From Ctenosaura bakeri (Eukaryota; Chordata; Lepidosauria; Squamata; Iguanidae): 64,000 nucleotides of DNA. The notes beneath the pieces were generated by a model. The model saw nothing but the letters and a program-made list of their open reading frames with translations. It was not told where the DNA came from and did not search any database. Shown here one piece after another: positions 43,512-54,717 of this stretch (positions within the stretch are counted from its first letter, which is position 1; each line of letters opens with the position of its first letter). The stretch covers positions 558,001 through 622,000 of the forward strand of contig CAOLHI010001429.1 in assembly GCA_948474755.1 (NCBI GenBank). Direction: 5' to 3'. A program made the translations under genes and the position numbers.

Positions 43512-44089
43512 AGGATGACTTTCTCCTCTCGCTTTTGTTGTGCGTGGACCCTTGGCGCTTGCCACACGCACATGTTGTGTTCTTCGCCCTGACTGTCTTG
43601 CATTCCTCGCTTTTTGTATGTTCAGTGTCTGCACTCCCTTTAAGGGAGGGAGAGAGGGAGGGAGTGAAACAAAACACGTCTGCTTATGCCGCCGCCATCT
43701 TTCCTCTCTCCCTGTCCTTTCCTCCCTGCGCCTCGTGTAAAATGTGGGTTGTTTCGGCATTGCCTTTGGGAGTCACTGGCTTTTTGAACTGTGGAAACCC
43801 AACATTCAGAACTAGAACTACTGCCTTAATTCTGGCATTGATGGGCGCTTTCTGTGCTTAAAAAAAGGGGGGAGGGTTACCAGTTTTTAGGCATTAGAAG
43901 TCTATTCAGAGCAGTGATTTAGAGCAGTGTTTTCAATCTATTTGATCTTGGAAATAACTAACTAACTAACTAACTAAATAAATAAATAAAAAATAATGAA
44001 AATGATTTTATGGTTGGGGGTCACCACAACATGAGGATCTGTATTAAGGGGTCGCGGTATTAGGAAGGTTGAGAACAACTGGGTTAGAC

Positions 44090-46289
44090 AAATGCCTAAA
44101 ATAAAATAAAATAAAATAAAAATCAGTATTTTGCCCTGGGCTTCTCAGTATATTCAAAGGCTGTATCTCTTGTTTTTTCTTCTTCTGTACATCTGCAAAT
44201 GTTGAGGTTTTCCCTAAGCTTATTGTTACCAGTCTCTTGCATAGGCATGGTGTGATTTTGGGATGGTGTGATTTTGGCTAAATAAGCATGCATACTCAGA
44301 GAACAAGTTCATTCTTAATATATACAATGCTGATGATTTGCCATAGCAAATCACCCTTTTTACACCCAGACCCTCCTAGCATGGATACGTACATTTTGAA
44401 AAGCAGCCTTCTGCTTTGTTAACTCTGTACTGACAGTTGGCCACATTAATTTCTGTCCTACCAAAGAGATTGGTCAGTTGAATCCAAATGGGTTTCTCCA
44501 ATTTATTGATAGAGCTTCACAGAGAGGGCAATTTCCAGAGCTTATTTTCTACACCATTGAATGCCATGTTACTGCAAATGAATGCATTCCCCGGTTGGCA
44601 TGATAGAGAATACAGCTGTAAATGCTTTATGCTTCATTTGGATAAAGAGCTGGAGATATGAGATTACACAATATAAAGAGGATCTAAGGGCTGCACTTCA
44701 TTAAAAAAGCGGTACCCCTGTTAATAAAATTCAATGCAGCTGATCAAAAACTCTTGAGAGAAGATCTGAATGGAAACTTGTGTAACCTTATCTCCTGAAG
44801 ACTCTCAGCCACAATGTAAGCAAGGATTCTACATAAAGTACACCCATTAGTTTGGGGTGCTGGCAGAGACACAGCTACAAACTGCACCTTTATGTAACTG
44901 AACAGTCATCTCCATAGCACTATCTTAAGAGTCTCAAGTAAACATGTCTGAGGCTCATAAGCCATACTTGCGTACAGTTTGCCCTTTTTCCTTTGCTTTC
45001 TGCTAAGAAGCAAATGAGTATCGTTCATACCATTGTAATCCCAAGGCTAGGCTAGTTTATACTGATTGTGTGGGGCTACTCTTGATGACTGAATGAACCC
45101 TCCAACTGATGCAGATACTGTACTTGCTGACAATGTGTTACATAGGTGTTCCTGGATCAGAGTCAGGAAACTGTGTCATTTCATGCAGTTGGACTCCCAT
45201 CATCCTATTGATAACAGTTTCAGGCTAATAACATCTGAAGGGCCAAAAACTGCTCTTTTCTGCAAGAGACCCCAATTTCAGAAAAATATTGTTAACGTGC
45301 TATTACCAATACATACAAGTTTGAAATTAAAAGGACCCCTCACCAGCCTGCTTAACACCTTGGTTGTTAAAAGCCAGTGCAAAACCTTCCCAAACTTGCA
45401 GAAGACATTAAGGCATGGATTTAGAAAAGAGAAGTTCCATATTTGAGTGACAAGGTACCAAGAAGTCCTCTGTCTAAACCTGAAGCATAGATAAGTGTAT
45501 TTAAGAAAGTGCTCTCTGTTAAGCTTAAACACTGTAAAAGGAGTCTATGGCTTCTCTACTATATAAAACTTTTGAAAGGCTCTGGTTATTTGCTGTCATT
45601 TATTAATTAAATTTCATCCCACTTTTCTGTCAGGACAGTCCAGGTTAACCCTGTCCAAACATACTGGGCAACGTGCCTTATTCAGACAAGATTTTTTAAA
45701 CAACATGAGGATATCAGCTATCATTTTTTAGATCAATTCACAAAGCCATTTTGATTCTTTCTGCTTTTTATTCTTTCTTTCTTGATGTTGTAGAATAGAT
45801 ATCATAAAATCTGAAGTTGGTTGATCTAAAACTGAAAATAGATGGAATGGTCCTCATCACACAAGTAATTTTGCATTATGTGATAAGTTGTTTGGGACTG
45901 CTTTCCCACACTTCCAACTCATAGAGGTATGTGGTGAATGTAGAGAAGAGAAAAAGGCTGACTTAGAGACACTTTTTTCCCCTGGTATTCTTGTAAGCTA
46001 CTGTAAGCAGCTTTAAGGATTACAGATAATAGGAAGAAGGAATATAAATGCAGGAAAAAAGTAGAAGAAAACAATATAATGAAACTGAGCACATGCCACC
46101 AGGAAGTTCTCCTGCACAAGCCCCTTTGGAATGAATGAAACAGAAAATGAACAAGAGCTCATAGAATTGCTTGGTAGATTTTCCTGGGGAAGTGCAGGCT
46201 CAGAAGAGTTTTCCACGTGCAATGGAAACACTCTCATGAAGCAAAGCCTCCTTGATGGATGCTCATGTGATCAACTCTGCAAAAAATCC
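44090..46289. other. unassigned DNA, repeat-poor
   Basis: The longest stretch without a recognised transposon. (AAAAT)n lies at 44098-44118. A minus-strand LINE-type tail lies near 45597-45650. The 44440-44830 part is low in simple sequence and looks unlike the repeats around it; no exon is supported. Confidence 0.4.
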
Positions 46290-46805
46290 AATGAAGACAA
46301 ATGATACTTCTGGGCCATCTCCTCAGAGTGGGACTTGGAAACAATGTTTTATGTGGTTCCATTCCTTGGAAAGGCAAACTCAGAAGATTATGCTGGCAGA
46401 CTCCTGTTCAGCCTCCTGACCATTGGCTTCTGGTGTCCCTCAGGGCTCAGTTCTGTCCCCAGTGCTGCTTAATATCTATATGAAACTATTTGAGAGATCA
46501 TCTGGAGTTCTGGGATTCAGTTTCATTAGTATACCAGTGACACCCAGCTATATTTCTCCTTTCCATCCAGAAAGATGTTTCTGTACTAAACCAGTGCCTA
46601 CTGTCATTAAGGGACTGAGTACAGGTGAACAAATGGAAATTTAATCTAGAAAAGACAAAAGAGCTCTTAATCTGTCACAAGGCAGATGAAGGAATGGGGA
46701 TTCAGCCTGTTGTTGGATGGGATTATCCTCTCCCTGGAATTGCAGGTGCACAGCTAAGGTATACTCTTGGATTTGGATCTGAGCGTGGAAGCTCAGGTTT
46801 TCATA
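46290..46805 (+). mobile_element. L2 LINE reverse transcriptase part (piece 1)
   Basis: [20 protein letters not shown] near 46420-46485 is the L2 palm motif; the region where YADD is expected reads YTSD near 46535, so the catalytic site is lost. Frames then run into the DLSVEAQVF segment at 46775-46797 before the CR1 cuts in. The upstream limit is approximate. Confidence 0.7.
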
Positions 46806-47438
46806 GCAGCATAGAATCATAGAGCTGGAAAAAGCCACAAATGCCACGGAGTCCAACTCTCTACCGTATGGGAAAACACAATCAAAGCATTTCCAACAAA
46901 TGGGCATCCAGCCTCTGTTTAAAAAACTCCAAAGATGAAGACTCCACCACACTTCGAGGTGGCATATTCCACTGTCAGACTGCTCTTACTGTCAAAAAAA
47001 GTTCTTCCCAATATTTAGACACAATTTCTTTTCCTGAAGTTTCAAGCCATTGCTCTGTGTCCTAGTTTCTGGAGCAGCAGAAAACAAGTTTGCTCCATGT
47101 CATCCCTTCAAATATTTAAACATAGCTTTTATATTATCTCTTTACTTTCTCTTCTCTAGACTAAATTTCCCTAAAGCATTCCTTAGAGTGCTTCATTGTT
47201 TCCAGGCCTTCTATCATTTTGGTCACCTTCCTCTGGACATATTCCAGCTTGTCAATATCCTTCTTAGACTGTGATGCCCAGAACTGGACACAGTATTCCA
47301 GCCGGGGTCTGACCAAAGTAGAATAGAAAGGTACTGTCACTTCCCTTGACCTAGACACTATATTCCTACTGATGGAGCCTAGAATTGCGTTGCCTTTTTA
47401 GCTGTCACATTACACTGCTGGCTCATGTTCTAGATCCT
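46806..47438 (-). mobile_element. CR1 LINE fragment nested in the L2
   Basis: Minus strand: ends with TTCTATG near 46808-46815 and has the C-terminal region [20 protein letters not shown] and [13 protein letters not shown] (47161-47358), homologous to the CR1 at 7028. Probable duplication GTTTTCATA (46797-46805) and GTTTACATA (47439-47447), 8 of 9 identical. The reading frame is broken and the copy is more divergent than the first. Confidence 0.82.
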
Positions 47439-47447
47439 GTTTACATA

Positions 47448-47572
47448 TTTTGACAGTGGTCAAGAACGTGTTTGCACAGTTAAAACTAGCGCACCAGCTG
47501 TGCCCATTCCTGGAGATGTCAGAACTGGCATGTGTCTTGATCACATCCCATTTGGATTACTATAACACACTC
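47448..47572 (+). mobile_element. L2 LINE (piece 2)
   Basis: Resumes with VVKNVFAQLKLAHQLCPFLE and LACVLITSHLDYYNTL, the L2 thumb region expected directly after EAQV at the end of piece 1. It is broken at 47572 by a SINE. Confidence 0.75.
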
Positions 47573-47758
47573 TGAGAGCCAGCATTGTGTAGTTGTTTGA
47601 CAGTTGGACTACAACCCTGAAGATGGGTTTTTTTCTCCCTGCTCAGCCATGAAAACCCACTTGGGTGACCTTGAGTGCATGACACACTCTCAGCCCCAGA
47701 AAACCCTGTGGCAAGTTCACCTTAGGGTTGCCCTAGGCTGGAAATGCCTGAAAGGTGA
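47573..47758 (+). repeat. ACA-type SINE nested in the L2
   Basis: GAGAGCCAGCATTGTGTAGT, GTTTGACAGTTGGACTACAA, then GCCATGAAAACCCACTTGGG and CACCTTAGGGTTGCC. The tail is short, and L2 sequence resumes at about 47759. Confidence 0.8.
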
Positions 47759-48310
47759 GCCTGCCTTTGGAAACTGTTCAAAAATTGCAGTGGGTCTAAA
47801 ACGCCACAGCCAGACTGCTGTCTGGACCTGGTTGCTGAGAACGCACAACTCTTATATTGCAAGAAATCCACTGGCTACCGGTCAGTTTCCAGGTGCAATT
47901 TAAGATTCTGTTCATGATCTTTAGAGTTCTTATGCGGCCTGGATCCAGAATGTCTGAAAGACCCAATATCCTCCTATGAGCCTGTCTGAGTTTTAAGATC
48001 TTTAGGGGAAGGCTTTCTTTTTGTCTTGTTACCATTATATATGCATTCACTGAGGATGAGGGAGAGAGCCTCAGTGGCTGCTCCTAACCTGTAGCACTCC
48101 CTCCTCTGACAGACTCAGTTGTCTACTCTCTTGCTGTTAGCAGGCAAAGAGCTTTTTATTTAGCCTTTTGCTTTTAAGTTATTGAGGCAGAGGGATCTTT
48201 TTTAATAGACTATATTATGTTTTTATCTTTTTACTATGTTTTTATGTGTTTTAATTGTTGCAATTTAGTGTTTTTAATGTAACTGCTCCTTTAAAGGTTT
48301 TTAAAATTTT
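47759..48310 (+). mobile_element. L2 LINE (piece 3, C-terminal and 3' UTR)
   Basis: A decayed stretch corresponding to QxVQNxAARLL and to the HWLPV segment (near 47780-47900), then a T-rich 3' untranslated region ending near 48310. Order and orientation complete the L2 begun at 46290. Confidence 0.65.
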
Positions 48311-48832
48311 GTATGAAATGGTTTGTGTGGCCAGGGGCAACAGCCTCCTAGCAAAGAAAACACAACAATCTTCAACGGGAGAAAGAAAGGCCACAACTTT
48401 ATTGGCTACAAGCACAGACAAGGTTGGCATAAGTGTGAGCATGGATTCAGGCATTGATCAACTCGCCTGTTAACTGAAGATCCCAACTGTCCGGCCCGTA
48501 ACCAGATGGCACATAGCCGGCTGTGGTCCTACTGCCACCAGAGGGTGCCCACTGCATGCCCACCCGAGCTGGGCAGCTCAACATGTCCCCTGACCCAACT
48601 GTCCCCTAGCATGTGGCAAAGGTACCCCCTATCCCAGATCCACTGAAGATGCGACCGCCAAAGAGGCAGGCCAGTCACCCTGCCTACCTTCTGCCAACCC
48701 AATCCCTGCTGACAATAAAGTCAGGATACCAATATCCTCCCCTGCCGCAATGGGGATGGGAGTGCCTGTCCACATTCGCTGCCCAGCTGTCTCCTGTGTG
48801 CAGCGCATGGGTCCAACGAGCCCCAGCTCACG

Positions 48833-49581
48833 TCAGATGTAGTCCGCAAACGCTCCAGATTTCCACCTCCCAATCCTCTTGATGACCGTGGCGAGGAGGC
48901 CACAGGCAGCTGCGTCTGTGGCTGCTCCAATGGAGAAGGAGTGGCTCCCAGACTCCAAGGACGGAAGCCCAGCATGACGTAGAGCTGCCCGCAGAACTGC
49001 AATGAACTGAAACCTGGACAGCAAGGAGCTATCCTGGTGAATGAGCAGGGGGCTGGTGCCAGCAGGCCACTTCTTGAGGAACTTCCGTATCACCCGAACA
49101 GGGCAAAGGCCCTCACCATGTAGAGGGTGCAGGTGGATGAGGGCGCCCTTGGCTTGCTGGTTGGACTCGGACTGCCTGACCCATAATATCACCTTGTCTC
49201 CCAAGAAGAGATGTTTTCCACCCACAACACCCTGTTGGACGTGCCCCTTCTGGATCCAGCCACCAGCTCCCCAACACGCAAGGCCCTGAAGAAGGCCACC
49301 ACAAATGCCGTCTTGAATAGTCTGGCCTCTAATCGTGAATGACAGATGGCTGGAAGTTGCTGGGTTATCCTCTTTAGCAGATGGAAGGACAAAGGCCTCC
49401 TGCTGTCCTTCACCCGTGGCTGCATCTGCCTCCAACCCTCGACTGTCTTCCTAATGATGAAGCCAGCGCACAAGTCAGGAAGTCTGTTGGCCTTGCTGAA
49501 GAAGGAGATCCCCACCAACTGGACAGTCATGGAGTGTGGGGCCATGCCACTATCCTTCAGATGAGCCAAGAAGTGCAGCAC
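48833..49581 (-). pseudogene. tyrosine recombinase of the DIRS-like element
   Basis: Two overlapping frames (49189-49581 and 48833-49435) give one recombinase with a frameshift near 49250-49400. Motifs: FRALRVGELV (first catalytic arginine), then HSFSIGAATDAAA where the conserved HxxR should read H-S-F-R, so the second arginine is a serine, then GRWKSGAFADYI with the nucleophilic tyrosine. A TGA stop follows at once where these proteins normally continue with arginine. The enzyme would cut and rejoin DNA for integration of the element; this copy is dead. Confidence 0.8.
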
Positions 49582-49706
49582 CTGTGTCTCTGGAACTGGT
49601 CATTCGTCAGCGTAGCCTGCCAATGCCCAGAAGCTCCGAAACCTGTGGAATGCCCCGAGGTAGGCCCTGCACGTTGCTGGAGCTATGGAATGCATAACTC
49701 CCTGGA

Positions 49707-50345
49707 TTATGGAGTGTTCCCAAGCTGCCACTGGTCCTCCGGGAACAGCTCTGGCATGGGATCTGCTGCTGGGGCCAGCAATCGAAATCTGTCCTCCTGG
49801 AAGTGAGACAGAGAGTCTGTGATCCTATTATCTAAGCCTGGAACATAACGAGCTGAGAAGGATATGTTAGCAGCTAAACACTCTAGTATAAAGTGCCTGA
49901 CCAGTCCCATGACCCGGCTGGACTTAGAAGACTGCCTGTTGATGACTGCCACCACCACCTTGTTGTCGCACCAGAAACAAACTCTCTTGTTGTGAAAACG
50001 GTCTGTCCAAATGCAAACAGCAATGAGGATAGGGAAAAACTCCAAGAAGGTGAGATACCTGAGCATCCCTTCCTGCCCCAGTGGGATGGCCACCTAGCTG
50101 CACACCAGTGGCCCTGAAAATAGACCCCAAAACCCAAGCTCCCTGCTGCATCAGACTGGACCTGAAGCCCAGCATCCAGCTCCATAGCTTCTTGCCACAT
50201 TGATGCGCCATTAAAGTTGTCTAAAAAACTGAGCCAAACCTTTAGGTCTTCCTTGATGCTTTGCGTGATGCGAATGCGGTGATTTGGCTGTGACCACATG
50301 GGGAAGCTCCTGAACCGATTTAAGGTTGCCGGCATCAAATGCTAA
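49707..50345 (-). pseudogene. RNase H domain of the DIRS-like element
   Basis: The first frame (49883-50338) reads PNHRIRITQSIKEDLKVWLS, then DAGLQVQSDAAGSLGFGVYF with the first catalytic aspartate; a frameshift near 50080 moves to 49707-50093, with LEFFPI (glutamate), VCFWCDNKVVVAVINRQSSK and RITDSLSHFQEDRF. The arrangement matches the connection plus RNase H part of DIRS polymerases. Upstream reverse transcriptase motifs are missing. Confidence 0.78.
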
Positions 50346-50390
50346 GTGCAGACTGGCTACTGGGATCCTGAAGCCATGGGAGAAGCCTTC

Positions 50391-51562
50391 TCATAGAAAC
50401 TTGGCAGCCTGCCGGTTGGGGTATGCATCCAAAAGGGGAAGGAGCACCATGATACACACAGAGGTGTGACCCATAGACCCCCTACTGCTTAGGGGGTCCA
50501 GAACCACCAGCATTGCCCCCATCCCACTTACCCCTGAAAGGCAAGGGAGCATGGCCAGGCTGGGGACCTGGCTGGCCTCCCCCGGCCAGGGGCAAGAGGA
50601 CCTGGGGTGTGGTCCAAGGCAGGATTCACGGAGGTGGTTGTACCTGCAGTGAGCCTTGATACACTTCCCTTGATTGAATTCCCAACAGACCAACTTTCTG
50701 GCATCCTTTTTCCCAGACCAATGAAAAAGCTTGGGGGCCTCAGCTTTGCCTTTGATGTGAGGGCCTACAATGACTAACCAGAGTTTGCCATTGATGAGAT
50801 TCCATCGAGCATGATCATTCTGGGAGGCCTTCTTTCTGAAGGCAGCATCGTATTTGACAGCTGCTGAATCACCCGCGAGAGCGCGTGCTTTCAGGACATT
50901 TCCCAGGTGATTTGGTGAGGTGCCAACCCCAACAGAATATGCTGCCTGGACCACCCCCATGAAAACCGTGTAGCCCACCAGCCAGTTGTCAAAATACTGC
51001 TTGACCAAGGCCGGGTTGTCCTCCCTACTGAGATGTCTTTGAGACTTGGGAGTGCGTCCCTCCTCGCACTCCAGTTTGAGGAGCAAGAAAACATCCCCAA
51101 AACAATCATCAAGGATGCGCTCCCTGGTCTTTTTGCTCAAATGGATCCCAGGGGCATCCTCGTGGTCCCCAAAGTGGCCTAAGCTGGCAACCCCTTCTGC
51201 TGCTCTGATCTTGTCCAAGCAGAACTGGGGCCAAGAGGGCCCGCTCCATCCCTGTGGTGCCTGGGAATGGTCCATCCAGGAAGACCAGGCACTGAGGCCG
51301 TGGTCTTCCAGTAATCCTTGGGATGTGCTGCTTTCCTTCCTGACTCACCCCCAGATGTCACACTGTCAGCGTCACTCCTGCTGTACCTCCCGTGTCTTTT
51401 GCTCTGACTCATATGGCTTCTACTCCTTCTGTGGCTCACCAGGCTGACCTCCAAATTGGTAGAGCTGTCTATGCTGCTGCTGCTGGAAGAAGAAGACTGC
51501 CTCCTCCTAACCCTGGAGCCACCCTCCTGTTGCTGCTGGGTAGGCCCAGATGCCGGCTCCAC
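50391..51562 (-). pseudogene. gag-like protein of the DIRS-like element
   Basis: An N-terminal frame (51179-51562) is rich in Q, R and S runs and shifts near 51230-51275 into a 294-codon frame with DNPALVKQYFDNWLVGYTVF, HLGNVLKARALAG and a C-x7-C-x4-C-x3-H knuckle (CWEFNQGKCIKAHCRYNH, near 50690-50640). This knuckle type is frequent in gag of tyrosine-recombinase retrotransposons. The frame ends with DAYPNRQAAKFL, normally the lead-in to reverse transcriptase, then a stop. Confidence 0.75.
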
Positions 51563-52499
51563 AAGAGCTACTGCTGGTCTAGACTCCTGTCACTCCATTT
51601 TTTCGGCCAGTTTCTCCAGAGACTTGAGCGATGCATTCCAGGACTGAATTGCCAAGAGATGAGGCTGGCTGGAGCGAAGGAAACCCCCCAGCAGTGAGGG
51701 TTGCCTTGCGGCTGCCCGAGGACCCCAATTTGACCCAGGATTTCTGGGCACGGCCCGCTTGGCCCCGGGTTCTGGGGAGGGAAGTGGTGTTTGGCATAGC
51801 AGCTTTTGGGGGGGGGCACGGCGCCAGCGAGGAAAAAGGCAGCCCGCACCATGGAAGAATGAGGCTGGGCAAGACAGAGGACAGACTGATGATAATCCGA
51901 GGGGAGACCAGAGGCGAGAGGCCAAGGCTCCTGGTCAGACCAGCAGGGGCCAAGGCCCTGCAGCCCATATCCAGAAAGGTAGCCCAGGAATGGCCGCTGC
52001 GTGATTTCAGCAAAAACAGATCTGGCACGGCTGACCACATGGCATGCCTCGTCCTCTGACTCCCAGCTGCGGCTCCCACTGCTGCCCCTCCGCTGCTAAC
52101 ACTGCTGTCACCTACTCCCTCCTTGGGTGATGTCGTCACCACCGGTTCTGTGTTGTTCCCACTGCCACTGCTGCTGCCACCACCCTGGTGCTGCCAAACA
52201 CCGACTGCCGAATGCCCAGAGACCCGCCAGGTAAGTACCGAGTGAGCGGACCTGAGTGAAGCCAGGATGCCCTCACACAGGTCCGCCCTCCCAGCCAATG
52301 AGCTTGAAGCAGGCCACTTTGAACTCATTGGCCGTTGGACCGAATGTTTGTACATATGCAATTGCGCATGCACAAACATGGCTGCCACTATCTCTGGGCA
52401 CCCTGGGAGGAACGCCAAAATGGAGGACGCTGTGCCCCAGCCCGCAAAGGCACTGAACAATGAGTCATTCATTGTTATTCTTAGTGTACTTTGTTTTTA

Positions 52500-52572
52500 A
52501 CTTGATGTGAGCCACCTTAGGTCCCATCCTAAGACGGGAAAGATGGGATACAAAATAAATAAATAAATAAGC
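52500..52572 (+). repeat. LINE-type 3' end with (AAAT)n tail
   Basis: TGTGAGCCACCTTAGGTCCC, then GGGAAAGATGGGATACAAAA and an AAATAAAT tail, a common 3' end of reptile LINEs and their SINE partners. Only the last 70 bases are present. Confidence 0.6.
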
Positions 52573-53426
52573 CACTATCCTACTGGGCAATTCCTCCCAT
52601 AGCCCACTTGTAATTACAGTTAGGAAGCATTGCCTGATATCCAACCCAACTTTCTTCTGCCATTCCGAGAATCCACAGCTGTGTGTTCATTGTTCAATTG
52701 CCTTGGTAAACAGCTGTTCATACTCCTCTTATCTGATTTCTCTCTAATTTATATTTAAAATCTAAATGACCTAGCCATTCAGTGTGGATACAAGTAGTAT
52801 TCTAGCAGAGACCTTAACCTCTGCCAGATAGAATACTATTATTACCTCTTGGCTTGCATCTGGTAATCCAGCCCATGATGGTACTTGACATTTTCACAAA
52901 TGCCACCATGCTCAGTTCTTTTCAGTGTGACATGTGCTGTGTGCTCTCCGTGGATCCTGTACAAGGGACCTACAATGCAATTCTATATATATTTATTTTT
53001 AAAAAGTTCTACTTTATTCAGTTTGGTTTAATCCAACATAAGTATAGATAGAATTGTGTCCTTAGTCATTTCCTATAAACTCTGTCATCTTTATATTTGA
53101 TTCTTTTTTATTTTGTCTCTGCTAGAACCTGGGTGAGACTCTGGATTTGAAAACTCTAGTGCTTTGCTCTCATCATGGCTCTCCCTTGACTGTTTGCTTC
53201 CCACCCTGACTCTTTCAACTCCACATGCACAGCATATCTTGCTTCTATTGTCAGTTTTCCTTTAATATTTATAAAACAACTTGAATGCATGTTTCTTTTC
53301 TTTTTTTCTGTTGCTTTTCCTGACTGGATGTAAATGTTTAATTTTTTTTCAGTCCTGAACAACATTTTGGGCTTATCACCTTGGATAATTCCTATATGGT
53401 TTGGATGGAAAGTCAAGTCTCTCAGG
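52573..53426. other. unassigned DNA
   Basis: No gene or repeat recognised. Confidence 0.4.
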
Positions 53427-53471
53427 ACATTTCCATCCTACACTGTTACAGTGCTATTATTCCACTTTCAA
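53427..53471. mobile_element. Harbinger-like element, left end only
   Basis: GGACATTTCCATCCTACACT, then GTGCTATTATTCCACTTTCA and an A-run. A related right-end-like sequence (TAGTGTCTAGTGTGGAAATG) sits at about 54446-54468, so a longer element with unrelated interior is possible but unproven. Confidence 0.45.
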
Positions 53472-53555
53472 AAAAAAAAAAGTAATTTTTCCAAGCTCTG
53501 CTCCAGACTATCATCAAAGCCATGATGGATGCTAGGGCCAGTGTATAGATCCTCT

Positions 53556-53556
<1 letters not shown>

Positions 53557-53623
<67 letters not shown>

Positions 53624-53624
53624 T
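53557..53624 (+). repeat. (CTTT)n microsatellite
   Basis: About seventeen uninterrupted CTTT units. The lysine/glutamate-rich frames read from it on the minus strand are artefacts. Confidence 0.95.
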
Positions 53625-53719
53625 CCTTTTTTAAGATTCTGGGAAAGTAATATAATTCCTGGTTCTTTTTGCAATGAGAGACAGGATCTATACCATCCTC
53701 AAGCATTGCTAAAGCACTT

Positions 53720-54717
53720 TATACTATTTCCAGAAAAAATCCATTAAGCGCCTCTTTTAGTGCTTCAATCCCATCAGCCACCTCTGTGCAATACTGTAAT
53801 AGTGCTTGATAGCACTTCCTGTTGTCATAGATCCAGCAGTGGGCAGGGTGTGAGTATGCCCAGCCTTGTAGGGATGGTGGGTGGGGGGTGGTTTGCCCTG
53901 GGAGGCAATGTTTTTGGGGTGTCCTGGCCAATAGCCACACCCTTGTGCACCCTGTCCACGCTCCCATGCACATTGGCCACAATCCTCACACTGTAGCCCC
54001 CCCTCCAACCCCCCCCCCAGCTCCAAGCTCCTCCACTGAGTATGCCCAGATTGTCCCTCCCTCCCCGACTCCCATGGCATGGTAACTTCTAATTCTGTCA
54101 CCTCTTCATGTTTATTTTAAAATTCTCCTTTTATTTTTTTAAATACATTTTTAAGCATTATAGTGTGAAAATGCGATAGTATACTGGCTTGTAATACAGT
54201 TACAACAGTGTTGCACTAGTACAGCTTCCAAAGAAAAACAACAACAACAACAAAATGACCAGTCAGGGGCTGTGGGGCAGGGTGGAGGTGGAGAGAGGAA
54301 GTGGCCAAGGATGCTGTAGTGTGGAAGGAACACTGGTGGCAATACCACTACTCTGCTGAATGCAGAAGGGTGCAAAAACAGCATTCCTAACCAGCTACCA
54401 TCATGTGAGTGGCAATGCTGGGATTGTAACAGTACAACGTGCTAATAGTGTCTAGTGTGGAAATGACCATACTGGCCTATCAGGGCAGAAAGGCAACTGC
54501 CTTGCTGGTGGCTGATTCTGGGAGCTATATTCTCTGTGGAAATGGGGGCTCCATTTAGTTATCATGGCTAAGAAGTTAGCAGCCATCACTGTATTATGTG
54601 GCACTGATTTCCATAGAATGACTGTAAATCATTTGAGATGTCATGACCCATTTTTCTCCTCCTAAACGGACCAAATTCTTTGAGTTTTGGTGAAATGGCA
54701 GGGTATAAATAAAGATA
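53720..54717. other. unassigned DNA
   Basis: C-rich stretches at 53998-54060 and an AAC run at 54237-54254. A LINE-type tail (GGGTATAAATAAAGATAAA) ends at 54717 just before the SINE. Confidence 0.35.

Larger units (their letters stand above)
42330..44081 (+). mobile_element. SPIN-like hAT transposon with CpG-rich cargo
   Basis: Ends CAGCGGTTCTCAACCTGGGG and, on the other strand, CAGTTGTTCTCAACCTTCCT. A perfect 8-bp duplication GGTTAGAC flanks it (42322-42329, 44082-44089). The termini match what I recall of the SPIN family of hAT elements, including GGTTGGGGGTCACCACAACA near the right end. No transposase frame is present. The interior holds a 42.44-43.27 kb CpG-rich segment with tandem duplications, two CA tracts, a T-run (43303-43330), a nested palindromic element (43374-43511) and AACT/AAAT repeats (43959-43990). 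Its 1.75 kb length is far longer than the usual few-hundred-base non-autonomous SPIN copies. Confidence 0.85.
48325..52450 (-). mobile_element. DIRS-like tyrosine recombinase retrotransposon, RT deleted
   Basis: The minus strand carries, in order, a gag-like frame with a CCCH knuckle, an RNase H domain and a tyrosine recombinase, the gene set of DIRS-type elements. The reverse transcriptase that should lie between gag and RNase H is absent: the two abut at about 50345-50390. The outer limits are approximate. GTGGCCAGGGGCAACAGCC near 48330 and, on the minus strand from about 52450, GGGCTGGGGCACAGCGTCC are similar, which may be remnants of inverted terminal repeats. Confidence 0.75.

Noticed and set aside
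48833..51562. Host integrase or recombinase genes
   Set aside because: The frames form an ordered gag, RNase H and tyrosine recombinase set with frameshifts and stops, as in a decayed DIRS-like retrotransposon.
53446..53706. Lysine/glutamate-rich coding frames
   Set aside because: They read through the (CTTT)n tract and are artefacts.
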